From the NCBI RefSeq assembly GCF_900115005.1, contig NZ_FOUY01000003.1, positions 62,001-126,000 of the forward strand: DNA of 64,000 nucleotides, read 5' to 3'. Source of the stretch: Pseudonocardia ammonioxydans. Lineage in GTDB: Bacteria; Actinomycetota; Actinomycetes; Mycobacteriales; Pseudonocardiaceae. Below the pieces are notes generated by a model. The model did not search any database. It was not told where the DNA came from and saw only the letters and a list, made by a program, of their open reading frames with translations. The position numbers were made by a program, and so were the translations under genes. Below, one piece after another: positions 1 through 8,417 of this stretch (positions are counted from its first letter, which is position 1; every line of letters begins with the position of its first letter).

Positions 1-417
1 CACCGGCTCGGGGTTCAGCGTCCCGAAGCCCATGAGGTGGTGGTTCTGGTACTCGTTGCCCAGGCTGGACAGGATGTCGGTGCCCCGCTGACGGGCCGCG
101 GCCGGTTCGGTGTCGTCGAGGCTGTTCTGGGTGTGGGTGACACCGAGCTCCATCGGGCCCGGCTGCTGCTCCCAGGTCCAGCCCTGCTCGAGGTCGACGG
201 CCCGGGCGGAGGCCTCCAGACCGGACGCCGGAGCCGGGTCCGTACCCGGGCCACCGGGGCCCGAGGTGCACGAGACCAGGGCGAGCAGGCCGGCCAGCAG
301 GAGGGCCGACGCCGACACCCGGCGCGGGGTCGATCCGGACGACGGTGACGGCAGCAGCCGCCGCGGGGACGTCGTCGGAGTGGGACGGCGTGACGCTCGC
401 ACGGGTGGGGACCTCAC
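1..417 (-). CDS. Secreted lipoprotein, N-terminal part (runs off the left edge)
   Basis: Only the first 139 codons are present. The GTG at 417 gives a long Arg-rich n-region, a hydrophobic run (ALLLAGLLALVS) and a lipobox ending at Cys50, so the mature protein should be lipid-anchored outside the membrane. After a short Gly/Pro linker comes a segment with ELGVTHTQNS and HHLMGFGTLNPEP. This resembles, from memory, the first strand region of secreted actinobacterial TIM-barrel glycosidases (GH39-like), but the catalytic part is outside the window, so the enzyme call is weak. A closer GTG (codon 34) would leave no positive n-region, so the longer start is preferred. The 212 bases between its start and cydC hold no recognisable gene. 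Confidence 0.55.
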   Translation of the reverse strand, partial: MRSPPVRASRRPTPTTSPRRLLPSPSSGSTPRRVSASALLLAGLLALVSCTSGPGGPGTDPAPASGLEASARAVDLEQGWTWEQQPGPMELGVTHTQNSLDDTEPAAARQRGTDILSSLGNEYQNHHLMGFGTLNPEPV

Positions 418-629
418 GTTCTGGGCCGGGTCGTCCCGGGCCGGGTGGTTCTGAGCCGGGTGGTTCCGGCGGCTCTCGTACCGACCCGGCTCGTTCGGAC
501 AACGTCGCTGACTCGTTCCGCGGCCACCGACGAGACCGTGTCGCGACGTGACCGGCGCCCAGGGTGGCAGCGGGCTGCTGTGATCCTCCTGAGAGGCCGA
601 CGGTGCGCGGACGTCACCGGTACCGCCAC

Positions 630-2351
630 TCAGGTGTTCGGAGCAGGGTAGGGCCGCGGTTCACCGCGGCCGTCACCAGGTCCGTACCGGCGGTGCAACC
701 GCCCGTCACGCAGCGTGTGAACGGTGCGGACGCGCTCGAGGACGGCCGGATCGTGGGTGATCAACACCACCGAGCGGCCGGCCGCGGCGGCCAGCAGGTC
801 GTCGAGGACGGCGTCGCGGGTGTCCGGGTCGAGGTGGGCGGTGGGCTCGTCGAGCACGAGCACCGCCGGGTCGACGAGCAGCGCGCGGGCCAGCGCGAGC
901 CGGCGGCGCATCCCGCCGGAGAGCCGGGCGCCGTGCGCGCCGACCTCGTCGTCGAGGCCCAGGCCGGACAGCCCCACCCGGTCCAGCACCGCGGCCAGCT
1001 CCGCATCGGTCGCCGGCCGGCCGTTCTCCGCCGGCACCGCGAGGCGCAGGTTCTCCCGCACCGTCGAGTCGAACACGTGCGGGTCGGCGGGCACCCCCGA
1101 GACGACCCGGCGCACCTCGTCCGGCGGGCGGGTGGTCAGCTCGTGGCCGCCGAGGGTGACCGACCCGGCCAGCGGGTCCAGGAACCGGAACAGCACCGAG
1201 GCCAGGGTCGACTTGCCCGACCCGCTCGCGCCGACGAGGGCGACGTGCTCGCCCGCGGCGACGTCGAGGTCGAGCCCGGCGAGCACCGGGGGACCGTGGG
1301 TGCCGTCCGGCTCGGGGTGGGCGACGTGCAGCCCGCGGATCCGCAGCTCGCCCCGGCCGGGGAGCGGCGCGGGGCCCGGTCCGCGGTGGCGCACCGCCGG
1401 CTCCGCGGACAGCACCGGCAGCAGCCGGGCCAGCCCGGCGCGCACGGCGGCGAGTTTCGTGGCGGCCGCCGGGAGCGGGGCGACGATCTCGAATGCGGCC
1501 AGTGCGGTCAGCACGAGCACGGCCATCGGGACGGCGCCGAGCGTGCCGGCGTCGACCGCGGCGACACCGAGCAGCAGCGTCCCGGCGAGGGTCAGCCCGG
1601 CGACCAGCGCCCCGGCGCCCGCGCCCAGGCCGAGCACGGCCGCGTCGCGCCGGGCGGTGCGGGTCAGGTCGGTGTCGGCCCGTTCGACCGCGCGCACCGC
1701 CCGGTCGGTCGCGCCGTACGCGATCAGGTCGGGGGCACCGTCGAGCAGGTCGACCAGCCCGGTGGAGAGCCGGGCCCGGGCCCGCCCGGCGCGCTCGGCC
1801 GGCCCGCGCGAGAGCGCCGCGGCGACGGCGGGGACGGCGACCCCGGCCAGCAGGAGCCCGGCCGCGAGCAGCACCCCGCCGGGCACGAGCAGCGCGGTCG
1901 CCAGCAGCACGGCGCCGGAGCCCACCACGGCGGCGGCGCCCACCGGCAGGACCGCGCGCACCACCAGGTCCTGCACCGAGTCGGTGTCGCTGACCAGCCG
2001 TGTCACCAGGTCACCGGACCGGAACCGGTGCACCGGCTCGGTGGCCGCGAGCCGGGCGTAGACCCGGTTGCGCATGTCGGCCAGCGCCCGCAGCGCGGCG
2101 TCGTGGCCGACCAGCCGCTCGGCGTAGCGCGCGACGCCGCGGCCGACCCCGAGCGCCCGGGTCAGGACGACCGCGACCGACAGCGCCGTCACCGACGGGT
2201 GCTGGGCCGCGGTGGCGATCAGCCAGGCGGCCAGCGACAGCAGCCCCGCCCCGCAGGCGGTGGCGAGCGCGCCGAGCAGCACGCCGCCGAGCACCCCGCG
2301 CAGCCGTGGGCGCAGGACGGCGCCCGCCAGGTTCCACGTACCGGTGGTCAC
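630..2351 (-). CDS. cydC: CydC, ABC exporter half required for cytochrome bd assembly
   Basis: 573 aa. The N-terminal half is a six-helix ABC exporter membrane domain; the C-terminal half is a nucleotide-binding domain with Walker A GASGSGKST near residue 373, signature LSGGMRRRLALARALL near 478 and Walker B VLVLDEPTAHLD near 498. CydDC exports reductant (glutathione/cysteine in E. coli) across the cytoplasmic membrane and is needed for assembly of cytochrome bd. The GTG start at 2351 overlaps the cydD stop as GTGA, indicating translational coupling. It is the last gene of cydA-cydB-cydD-cydC. Family and order are secure; the substrate in actinobacteria is not established by sequence. Confidence 0.93.
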   Translation of the reverse strand: MTTGTWNLAGAVLRPRLRGVLGGVLLGALATACGAGLLSLAAWLIATAAQHPSVTALSVAVVLTRALGVGRGVARYAERLVGHDAALRALADMRNRVYARLAATEPVHRFRSGDLVTRLVSDTDSVQDLVVRAVLPVGAAAVVGSGAVLLATALLVPGGVLLAAGLLLAGVAVPAVAAALSRGPAERAGRARARLSTGLVDLLDGAPDLIAYGATDRAVRAVERADTDLTRTARRDAAVLGLGAGAGALVAGLTLAGTLLLGVAAVDAGTLGAVPMAVLVLTALAAFEIVAPLPAAATKLAAVRAGLARLLPVLSAEPAVRHRGPGPAPLPGRGELRIRGLHVAHPEPDGTHGPPVLAGLDLDVAAGEHVALVGASGSGKSTLASVLFRFLDPLAGSVTLGGHELTTRPPDEVRRVVSGVPADPHVFDSTVRENLRLAVPAENGRPATDAELAAVLDRVGLSGLGLDDEVGAHGARLSGGMRRRLALARALLVDPAVLVLDEPTAHLDPDTRDAVLDDLLAAAAGRSVVLITHDPAVLERVRTVHTLRDGRLHRRYGPGDGRGEPRPYPAPNT

Positions 2352-4294
2352 CGGTGCACCTCCCGCGCCATGGTGGCGGGGCCGCCGGTGGCGGCGCCCG
2401 GACCGACCGGCCCGGGACCGGCGTCCGCGGTCACGGAGACCTCGGCGGCTCCGGCCCTGCCGGCGCGGTCCGGGGACCCGGTGCCGGGGATGCCGGCGAG
2501 CCGGCCGTGGTCGATGTGGACGGTGCGGTCGGTGTGCCCGGCCCAGCCCGCGTCGTGCGCGACGACCAGGGCGGTCCGCCCGCGCAGCAGCTCCGCGGCC
2601 GCGGCCCGCACGGCGGCGGCGGAGTCCGGGTCGAGGTGCGCGGTCGGTTCGTCCAGCAGCACCAGCGGTGCGTCGCGCAGGAAGGCCCGGGCCAGCGCCA
2701 CCCGCTGGCGCTCGCCGGAGGACAGCCGGGCCCCGCCCTCGCCGAGCGGGGTGTCCCAGCCCTGCGGGAGGCGCTCGACGACGGTGTCCAGCCCGGCCCG
2801 GCGGGCCGCGGCGTGCAGGGCGGCATCGGAGGCCTCCGGCTCCCCGAGGCGGACGTTGTCGGCGAGCGACCCGGCGAACAGGTGCGGCCGCTGGGGCACC
2901 CACGCGATCCCGCGCCGCCAGGCGTCCGGGTCGAGCTCGGCGAGCCCGGGGGGCGCGGCGGTCCCGGTACCGGAATCGCCGGTCGGCACCCGCACCGTCC
3001 CTCCGGTGGGGGCCACGAAGCCCAGCAGCACACCCAGCAGCGTCGACTTCCCGGAGCCGGACGGCCCGCGCAGCAGCACCGACTCCCCGGGCCGCACGTG
3101 CAGCGACAGCCCGGTGAGGGCCTCGTCCGGCGCACCCGGGTAGCGGACCCGCAGGTCGTCGACGAGCAGCGCCCGCCCGGCCGGGGCGGGGGCCGGGGGT
3201 GGGGCCGTCCCTCCCGTCGCGCCGGCCCCGCCGGTCCGGTCCGCCCGGTCCAGCTCGTCGAACACCTGCCGGGCGGCGGCGACACCCTCCATGCTGGCGT
3301 GGAAGCGCGCGCCGACCTCGCGCAGCGGCAGGTAGGCCTCGGGGGCCAGGATCAGCACGAACAGCGCGGTCGCGTAGTCCAGGTTCCCGTAGAGCAGCCG
3401 CAGCCCGACCTCGACGGCGACCAGGGCCACCGCGAGCGTCGCGAGCACCTCGAGGACGAACGCGGACAGGAACGCCACCCGCAGCGTCCCCATCGTGGCC
3501 CGCCGGTGCTCGTCGGTCGTCTCACGGACCTTGCCGGCGACGACCCGGGCCCGCCGGAACAGCGCGAGCGTCGGCAGCCCCTGCACCACGTCGAGGAAGT
3601 GCCCGCCGAGCCGCGACAGCAGCCGCCACTGCCGCTCGGTGCGGGCCCGGGTGTGCATCCCGACCAGCACCATGAACACCGGGATCAGCGGCAGCGTCAC
3701 CCCGATGACGATCGCGGAGATCCAGTCGGCGTCGGCGACGACGACCAGCACCGCGCCCGGGACCAGCACGGCCAGCACCAGCTGCGGCAGGTAGCGGGCG
3801 AAGTAGTCGTCGAGCGCGTCGAGCCCGCGGGTGGCCAGGGTGACGATCTCCCCCGTCGAGCGGGCCGGGTCGGGTGCCGCGGTGGCGAGCGCGCGGACCA
3901 GGCGCATCCGCAGCTGGGACTTGGCGCGTGCCGCGCTGCGCAGCGCCGCGGCCTCGGCGCCGTAGGACAGCAGCGCCCGGGCCAGCGCGACCACGGCCAC
4001 CGCCGCGACCAGCCCGCCGAGGGTGTCCAGGCCGGCGCCGGTGCCCAGGAAGGACCCGTCGGTGCCCCAGGACGGGGTGGCGCCGGCGACCACGCGCGAC
4101 ACCAGCCACGCCTGGGCCAGGATCAGCCCGGTCGCCGCGACCCCGCAGCCCGCGGCGACCAGCAGGTGCACCCGCACCGCGCTCGCGGTCCGCAGCAGCC
4201 GCGGGTCCACCGGTGGGCCGCCGCCCGCCCGGGACGCGGGCCCGGTCCCCCCAGTGCCGGTCGTCGCAGGGCCGGTCGTCGCCGGGCCGGTCAT
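2348..4294 (-). CDS. cydD: CydD, ABC exporter half required for cytochrome bd assembly
   Basis: 648 aa. After a Pro/Thr/Gly-rich start (MTGPATTGPATTG) come six predicted membrane segments, then an ABC domain: Walker A GPSGSGKST near residue 413, signature LSSGERQRVALARAF near 523, Walker B LVLLDEPTAHLDPD near 546. It pairs with CydC as a heterodimeric exporter. The ATG at 4294 overlaps the cydB stop as ATGA, and its own stop overlaps the cydC GTG. Many actinobacteria encode CydD and CydC as separate genes as here, whereas others fuse them. Residue positions are estimated from nucleotide coordinates. Confidence 0.93.
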   Translation of the reverse strand: MTGPATTGPATTGTGGTGPASRAGGGPPVDPRLLRTASAVRVHLLVAAGCGVAATGLILAQAWLVSRVVAGATPSWGTDGSFLGTGAGLDTLGGLVAAVAVVALARALLSYGAEAAALRSAARAKSQLRMRLVRALATAAPDPARSTGEIVTLATRGLDALDDYFARYLPQLVLAVLVPGAVLVVVADADWISAIVIGVTLPLIPVFMVLVGMHTRARTERQWRLLSRLGGHFLDVVQGLPTLALFRRARVVAGKVRETTDEHRRATMGTLRVAFLSAFVLEVLATLAVALVAVEVGLRLLYGNLDYATALFVLILAPEAYLPLREVGARFHASMEGVAAARQVFDELDRADRTGGAGATGGTAPPPAPAPAGRALLVDDLRVRYPGAPDEALTGLSLHVRPGESVLLRGPSGSGKSTLLGVLLGFVAPTGGTVRVPTGDSGTGTAAPPGLAELDPDAWRRGIAWVPQRPHLFAGSLADNVRLGEPEASDAALHAAARRAGLDTVVERLPQGWDTPLGEGGARLSSGERQRVALARAFLRDAPLVLLDEPTAHLDPDSAAAVRAAAAELLRGRTALVVAHDAGWAGHTDRTVHIDHGRLAGIPGTGSPDRAGRAGAAEVSVTADAGPGPVGPGAATGGPATMAREVHR

Positions 4295-5325
4295 CGGGGC
4301 GCCGGTACCTGGGGCTCGACCCGCTCGCCGCCGAGCCGCTTGCGGAACACCCAGTAGCTCCAGCTCTGGTAGGCCAGCACCAGGGGCAGGAACACCACGG
4401 CGACCCAGCTCATCACGGTGAGCGTGTACGGCGCCGACGCCGCGCCGGCGACGGTGAGTGTGTGCGCCGGGTCGGTCGTCGAGGGCAGCACCTCCGGGTG
4501 GAGCTGGCCGAACAGGACGACCGACAACCCGCCGACGGCCAGGGCCGTCGCGGTGAACGCCCAGCCCTCGCGGCCGAGGAGCAGGGCGAACCCGGCGATT
4601 GCCAGCGCCAGCCCGGACGCCCAGGCCACCGGGGTGGTCCAGGACGGATCGCGCAGGGCCAGCGTGGCGGTCAGGAAGGCCGTGGTCAGCAGCAGCACCG
4701 GCACGACCGCCCGCACGGCGAACCGCCGGGCACGGCGGCGGACCGGGCCGTCGGTCTTCAGCGCGAGGAACACGGCGCCGTGCAGCAGGAACAGTGCCGT
4801 GGTGACCGCGCCGCCGAGCAGGGCGTAGCCGTTGAGCAGCTCGCCCACCGAGGCGGTGACGACGGTGTTCGCGCCGTTGCCGGGCGCGGAGGCCACGGTG
4901 GGCAGGCCGCGGACCAGGTTGGCCAGCACCATGCCCCACACGAAGGCGGGCACCAGCGACCCGACGCCGATGCAGACGTCCCACCGCAGCCGCCAGGCGT
5001 CGTCGTCGCGCTTGTGCCGGTACTCCAGCCCGACCCCGCGCAGGATCAGCGCCAGCAGCACGAGCAGCACCGGCAGGTAGAACCCGGAGAAGGTGGCCGC
5101 GTACCAGGCGGGGAACGCCGCGAACATCGCGCCGACCGCGGTGATCAGCCAGACCTCGTTGCCGTCCCACACCGGGCCGATCGCGCCGAGGGCGACCTCG
5201 CGGTCGTCCTCGGTGCGGCTCAGGGGGCGCACCAGCATCCCGACGCCGAAGTCGAACCCCTCCAGGACCAGGTAACCGGTCCAGAGGACGGCGACGGCCA
5301 GGAACCACACCGTGGGCAGGTCCAT
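4291..5325 (-). CDS. cydB: Cytochrome bd ubiquinol/menaquinol oxidase subunit II
   Basis: 344 aa polytopic membrane protein, the normal length for CydB. The N-terminus carries the subunit II signature GYLVLEGFDFGVGMLV and the WDGNEVWLITA segment typical of the family, followed by roughly eight to nine hydrophobic helices. With CydA it forms the high-affinity quinol:O2 oxidoreductase that reduces oxygen to water without proton pumping. It starts 27 bases after the cydA stop and ends overlapping the cydD start. The ATG at 5325 is preceded on the coding strand by AGGAGGAGAT, a strong ribosome binding site. Confidence 0.95.
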   Translation of the reverse strand: MDLPTVWFLAVAVLWTGYLVLEGFDFGVGMLVRPLSRTEDDREVALGAIGPVWDGNEVWLITAVGAMFAAFPAWYAATFSGFYLPVLLVLLALILRGVGLEYRHKRDDDAWRLRWDVCIGVGSLVPAFVWGMVLANLVRGLPTVASAPGNGANTVVTASVGELLNGYALLGGAVTTALFLLHGAVFLALKTDGPVRRRARRFAVRAVVPVLLLTTAFLTATLALRDPSWTTPVAWASGLALAIAGFALLLGREGWAFTATALAVGGLSVVLFGQLHPEVLPSTTDPAHTLTVAGAASAPYTLTVMSWVAVVFLPLVLAYQSWSYWVFRKRLGGERVEPQVPAPR

Positions 5326-5352
5326 GATCTCCTCCTGGGAGCTCGGTGCCGA

Positions 5353-6819
5353 CTAGTAGGTGAACGCCGGTTCGCGGTGCTCGGCCGGCTCGGGCGGCGC
5401 CCCGCCGGAGTCCGGGCCGTCATCGGCACCGGGGTCGTCGGTGGCCGGCACCGCCGGGCCGGGACCGGCCTTGACGTAGCGGAACAGCAGGCCGACCTCC
5501 ACGACCGCGAGCACGCCGTAGATGAGGGTGAACGCGGCGAGGGAGAACGCGACCTGGCCGAGGCTGACGCCGGGGGAGACGCTGGCCGCGGTCAGCAGCT
5601 CGCCGTGCACCGTCCAGGGCTGGCGGCCCATCTCGGTGAGGATCCAGCCGAAGATGTTGCCGGCCAGGGCGGCGGGCAGCGCCGCGACGACGACCCGGTA
5701 CATCCACCGGCTGCGCGGCAGCCGTCCCCGGCGGGTCAGCCACAGCCCGGCGACCGAGACCGCGACCCCGGCGAGCCCCAGGCCCATCATCAGCCGGAAC
5801 GACCAGTACAGGACGGCGATGTTGGGCCGGTAGTCCCCGGGGCCGTAGTAGGCCTCGTACTGGGCCTGGACGTTCTCGATGCCCTGCACGGTGCCCCACG
5901 GGTCGCCGGTGGCGAGGAAGCTCAGCACCCCGGGGATCTGCAGGTTGATGTGGTTGCGGCTGCCCTCGATGTCACCGACGGCGAACAGCGAGAACCCGGC
6001 GGACTCCTCGGTCTGCCAGAGGGCCTCGGCGGCGGCGATCTTCATCGGCTCGTGCTGGGTGGCCAGCTTGGCCTGCTGGTCACCGGAGACCGCGACGAGC
6101 GCGCCGGCGATCGCGGTGACCAGGAACCCGGCGCGCAGGCTCTTGCGGAACAGCTCGTGCACTGTGTGGTCCGGTTCCTGCGCCGCACGCCGTTCCTGCA
6201 GCAGCTTCCACGCGCTCACCGCCGCGACGAACAGGCCGGCGATGACGAACGCGGCCGCGACCACGTGCAGGTAGGTCGACCAGGCCTGCGGGTTGCCCAG
6301 CACGGCGCCGATGTCGGTGAGCCGGGCGCGCCCGGTGGCCTCGTCGACCTCGAAGCCGACCGGGTTCCGCATCCAGGCGTTCGCGGCGAGGATGAAGAAC
6401 GCCGACAGGTTCGAGCCGATCGCGGCGGCCCAGATGCAGGCCAGGTGCACCCCCTTGCGCAGCCGGTCCCACCCGAAGATCCACAGACCGATGAAGGTCG
6501 ACTCCAGGAAGAACGCGATGAGCGCCTCCATCGCCAGCGGGGCGCCGAAGACGTCGCCGACGAAGGTCGAGTAGGTGCTCCAGTTCATCCCGAACTGGAA
6601 CTCCTGGACGATGCCGGTGACGACGCCCATCGCGAAGTTGATCAGGAAGAGCTTGCCGAAGAACGTCGTGGCCCGCAGGTACTCGGCGCGGCCGGTGCGG
6701 TGCCACGCGGTCTGCAGTGCGGCGACGATGACCGAGAGCCCGATCGTGAGCGGCACGAACAGGAAGTGGTAGATCGTCGTGACCCCGAACTGCCAGCGCG
6801 CCAGGTCCAACGCGTCCAT
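5353..6819 (-). CDS. cydA: Cytochrome bd oxidase subunit I
   Basis: 488 aa, first gene of the cyd operon. The start MDALDLARWQFGVTTIYHFLF is typical; His18 corresponds to the heme b595 ligand (E. coli His19). The segments NWSTYSTFVGDVFGAPLAMEA and FFLESTFIGLWIFGWDRL match the family core, and a quinol-binding loop follows around residues 240-300 without the long insertion of E. coli (short Q-loop type). It acts in the cytoplasmic membrane as the quinol-oxidising, heme-bearing subunit. Expression is probably controlled from the inverted-repeat region at 6842-6876. Confidence 0.96.
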   Translation of the reverse strand: MDALDLARWQFGVTTIYHFLFVPLTIGLSVIVAALQTAWHRTGRAEYLRATTFFGKLFLINFAMGVVTGIVQEFQFGMNWSTYSTFVGDVFGAPLAMEALIAFFLESTFIGLWIFGWDRLRKGVHLACIWAAAIGSNLSAFFILAANAWMRNPVGFEVDEATGRARLTDIGAVLGNPQAWSTYLHVVAAAFVIAGLFVAAVSAWKLLQERRAAQEPDHTVHELFRKSLRAGFLVTAIAGALVAVSGDQQAKLATQHEPMKIAAAEALWQTEESAGFSLFAVGDIEGSRNHINLQIPGVLSFLATGDPWGTVQGIENVQAQYEAYYGPGDYRPNIAVLYWSFRLMMGLGLAGVAVSVAGLWLTRRGRLPRSRWMYRVVVAALPAALAGNIFGWILTEMGRQPWTVHGELLTAASVSPGVSLGQVAFSLAAFTLIYGVLAVVEVGLLFRYVKAGPGPAVPATDDPGADDGPDSGGAPPEPAEHREPAFTY

Positions 6820-6841
6820 CTGCGCCCCGCCTTCCGCGAAG

Positions 6842-6876
6842 TTCTACGTTCAGTAGTAGTTCTACCGTACGTAGAA
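6842..6876 (-). promoter_or_regulatory. Putative operator upstream of cydA
   Basis: This 35-bp AT-richer island in very GC-rich DNA has TTCTAC at 6842-6847 and 6860-6865 and the inverted copy GTAGAA at 6871-6876. The last two sites form TTCTAC-CGTAC-GTAGAA, a 17-bp imperfect palindrome, and AGTAGTAG lies between the two direct copies. It lies 23-57 bases upstream of the cydA ATG and has the look of a dimeric repressor operator. Which regulator binds cannot be told from the window; no regulator gene is adjacent. Confidence 0.55.
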
Positions 6877-6964
6877 GGTGAGCGCGCGACCAGCCGCCGT
6901 GGGGTGCGTTACGTGTGTCGCGTCCGGACGGTGCGGCGCCTGGCTCGCCGCCCGCCGGCCCCGC

Positions 6965-8407
6965 TCAGGAGCCGGCGAAGGCCCCGTGGGCCCGGAGTAC
7001 CTCGAGCACCTCGGGCAGGTCGGCGAAGGCCCGCTCGACGTCGCCCGGTGCCGCGACCCGGTGCGCGTGCGTGGCCACGTAGTCGCGCATCGCGGCGTCG
7101 AAGCGTTCCTCGCCCACTCGCCGGCGGCCCTCGAGCAGGGCGGCGGCGCCCTGGTCGTAGACGCCGGTGACGTAGTCGGAGAAGCCGCCGCCGCGCCGGT
7201 CCCAGAATGCCATCGGGGCACCGATCGGGCCGTCCTCGCCGCGGGAGAAGTCGGCGATCCGGTACTGGCCGACCTGGCCGGCGACCAGCGCCTGGGCCCA
7301 GGTCGCGAACGCCTCGTCCAGCCACGGGTCGCGGCCCTGGTCGTTGCCGACCAGCGAGTAGAACCACATGTGCGCGAGCTCGTGGGCGGCCAGCGACCCC
7401 CGGGTGCCGTCGGCGACGTCGCCGAACTGCAGGTGGGTGGGGAACTCGACGCCGTCGCTCTGGGTGGGCACGACAGTGAGCCACAGCTCCGGGTACGGGT
7501 AGGGCCCGAGCAGCCGCTCCAGGCGCGGCAGGTGCTCGGCGACGGCGTCGGCCCAGTCCTGGGCGGAGCCGCGCAGTGCACCGCCGTGCCCGACCCCGGC
7601 CCGGCCCGCGGCCGGTACCGCGATGTGCACCCGGGTCGCCCCGACGGTCGTCTCGGTGATCCGGTAGGCGCCGACGGCGACCGCGACGTCGCGCAGTGCC
7701 TCGGCGGTGAACGTGTGCGTGGTGCGGCCCGGTCCGGCGGGCGCGGTGCCGGTCGGGGTGCCCACGCCGGCGACCTGCTGGTCCGCGCCCGCGGTGACGG
7801 CCAGCGAGGCGATCCGGGCGTCCTCGGACACGACCGTCTCGCCGGACATCCGCACCGCCGGGTCCCGGGCCCAGCCGCGGCCCTGGACCCACGCGAGCAC
7901 CGGCAGCGGGGTGCCGAGCCACGCGGTCCCGGCCGCGGGGGAGTGGCCGATCCGCTCGGTGGAGTCGGCGCCGAGGGTGAGGTCGAACCCGAGCTCGGCG
8001 GTCACCGTCGTGCCGGCGTCCACACAGGACGGCAGCGGGAGCTCGACCAGCGTGCCCGGCGCCCCGGCGGGAGCTCCGGCCTGCTCGGTGCGCGGGGTGA
8101 CCGCCGTCCCGTCCACCGCCGCCCGGGTGACCCGCGACGAGGTGCCGTCCTCGACCGTCGCCGGGCGGTTGGCCCAGAGCCGGAACACCAGCTCACAGAT
8201 CCGGGCGTCGGGGGTGAACCGCACGGTCTGCGTCCCGGTCGCCGACGACAGGTCCGGCGCCATGTCCAGGGTGGCGTCGACGACCGGGCGGTCCTCCCGC
8301 GGCGGAGCGCGGTCCGGCTCCGGGACGCCGGCGGCGCAACCGCCCAGCACGGCGAGGACGATCGCGGCCGCGGCGAACCCGCGGTAGCGCCGGGCCTGGT
8401 CGATCAT
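6965..8407 (-). CDS. M1-family zinc metallopeptidase lipoprotein
   Basis: 480 aa. A signal peptide ends in a lipobox LGGC (Cys24), so the enzyme should be anchored on the outer face of the membrane. The aminopeptidase N-like fold carries the gluzincin site H342-E-L-A-H346 followed 18 residues after the second His by Glu365 (WLDEAF). The exopeptidase GAMEN loop appears as the divergent DGVEFPTHLQF. It is shorter than PepN because the C-terminal helical domain is missing, as in other small lipoprotein M1 peptidases. It is the last gene of the synthetase operon, 10 bases after the acyltransferase-like gene, so it may process, degrade or protect against that operon's product (inference). Confidence 0.85.
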   Translation of the reverse strand: MIDQARRYRGFAAAAIVLAVLGGCAAGVPEPDRAPPREDRPVVDATLDMAPDLSSATGTQTVRFTPDARICELVFRLWANRPATVEDGTSSRVTRAAVDGTAVTPRTEQAGAPAGAPGTLVELPLPSCVDAGTTVTAELGFDLTLGADSTERIGHSPAAGTAWLGTPLPVLAWVQGRGWARDPAVRMSGETVVSEDARIASLAVTAGADQQVAGVGTPTGTAPAGPGRTTHTFTAEALRDVAVAVGAYRITETTVGATRVHIAVPAAGRAGVGHGGALRGSAQDWADAVAEHLPRLERLLGPYPYPELWLTVVPTQSDGVEFPTHLQFGDVADGTRGSLAAHELAHMWFYSLVGNDQGRDPWLDEAFATWAQALVAGQVGQYRIADFSRGEDGPIGAPMAFWDRRGGGFSDYVTGVYDQGAAALLEGRRRVGEERFDAAMRDYVATHAHRVAAPGDVERAFADLPEVLEVLRAHGAFAGS

Positions 8408-8417
8408 GGCCGCGAGG

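Noticed and set aside
564-3143. Very long open frame on the plus strand opposite cydC and cydD, and many similar long antisense frames elsewhere
   Set aside because: Residue composition is that of high-GC shadow frames (Arg/Ala/Gly/Pro rich), no domain is recognisable, and the opposite strand holds clear conserved genes.
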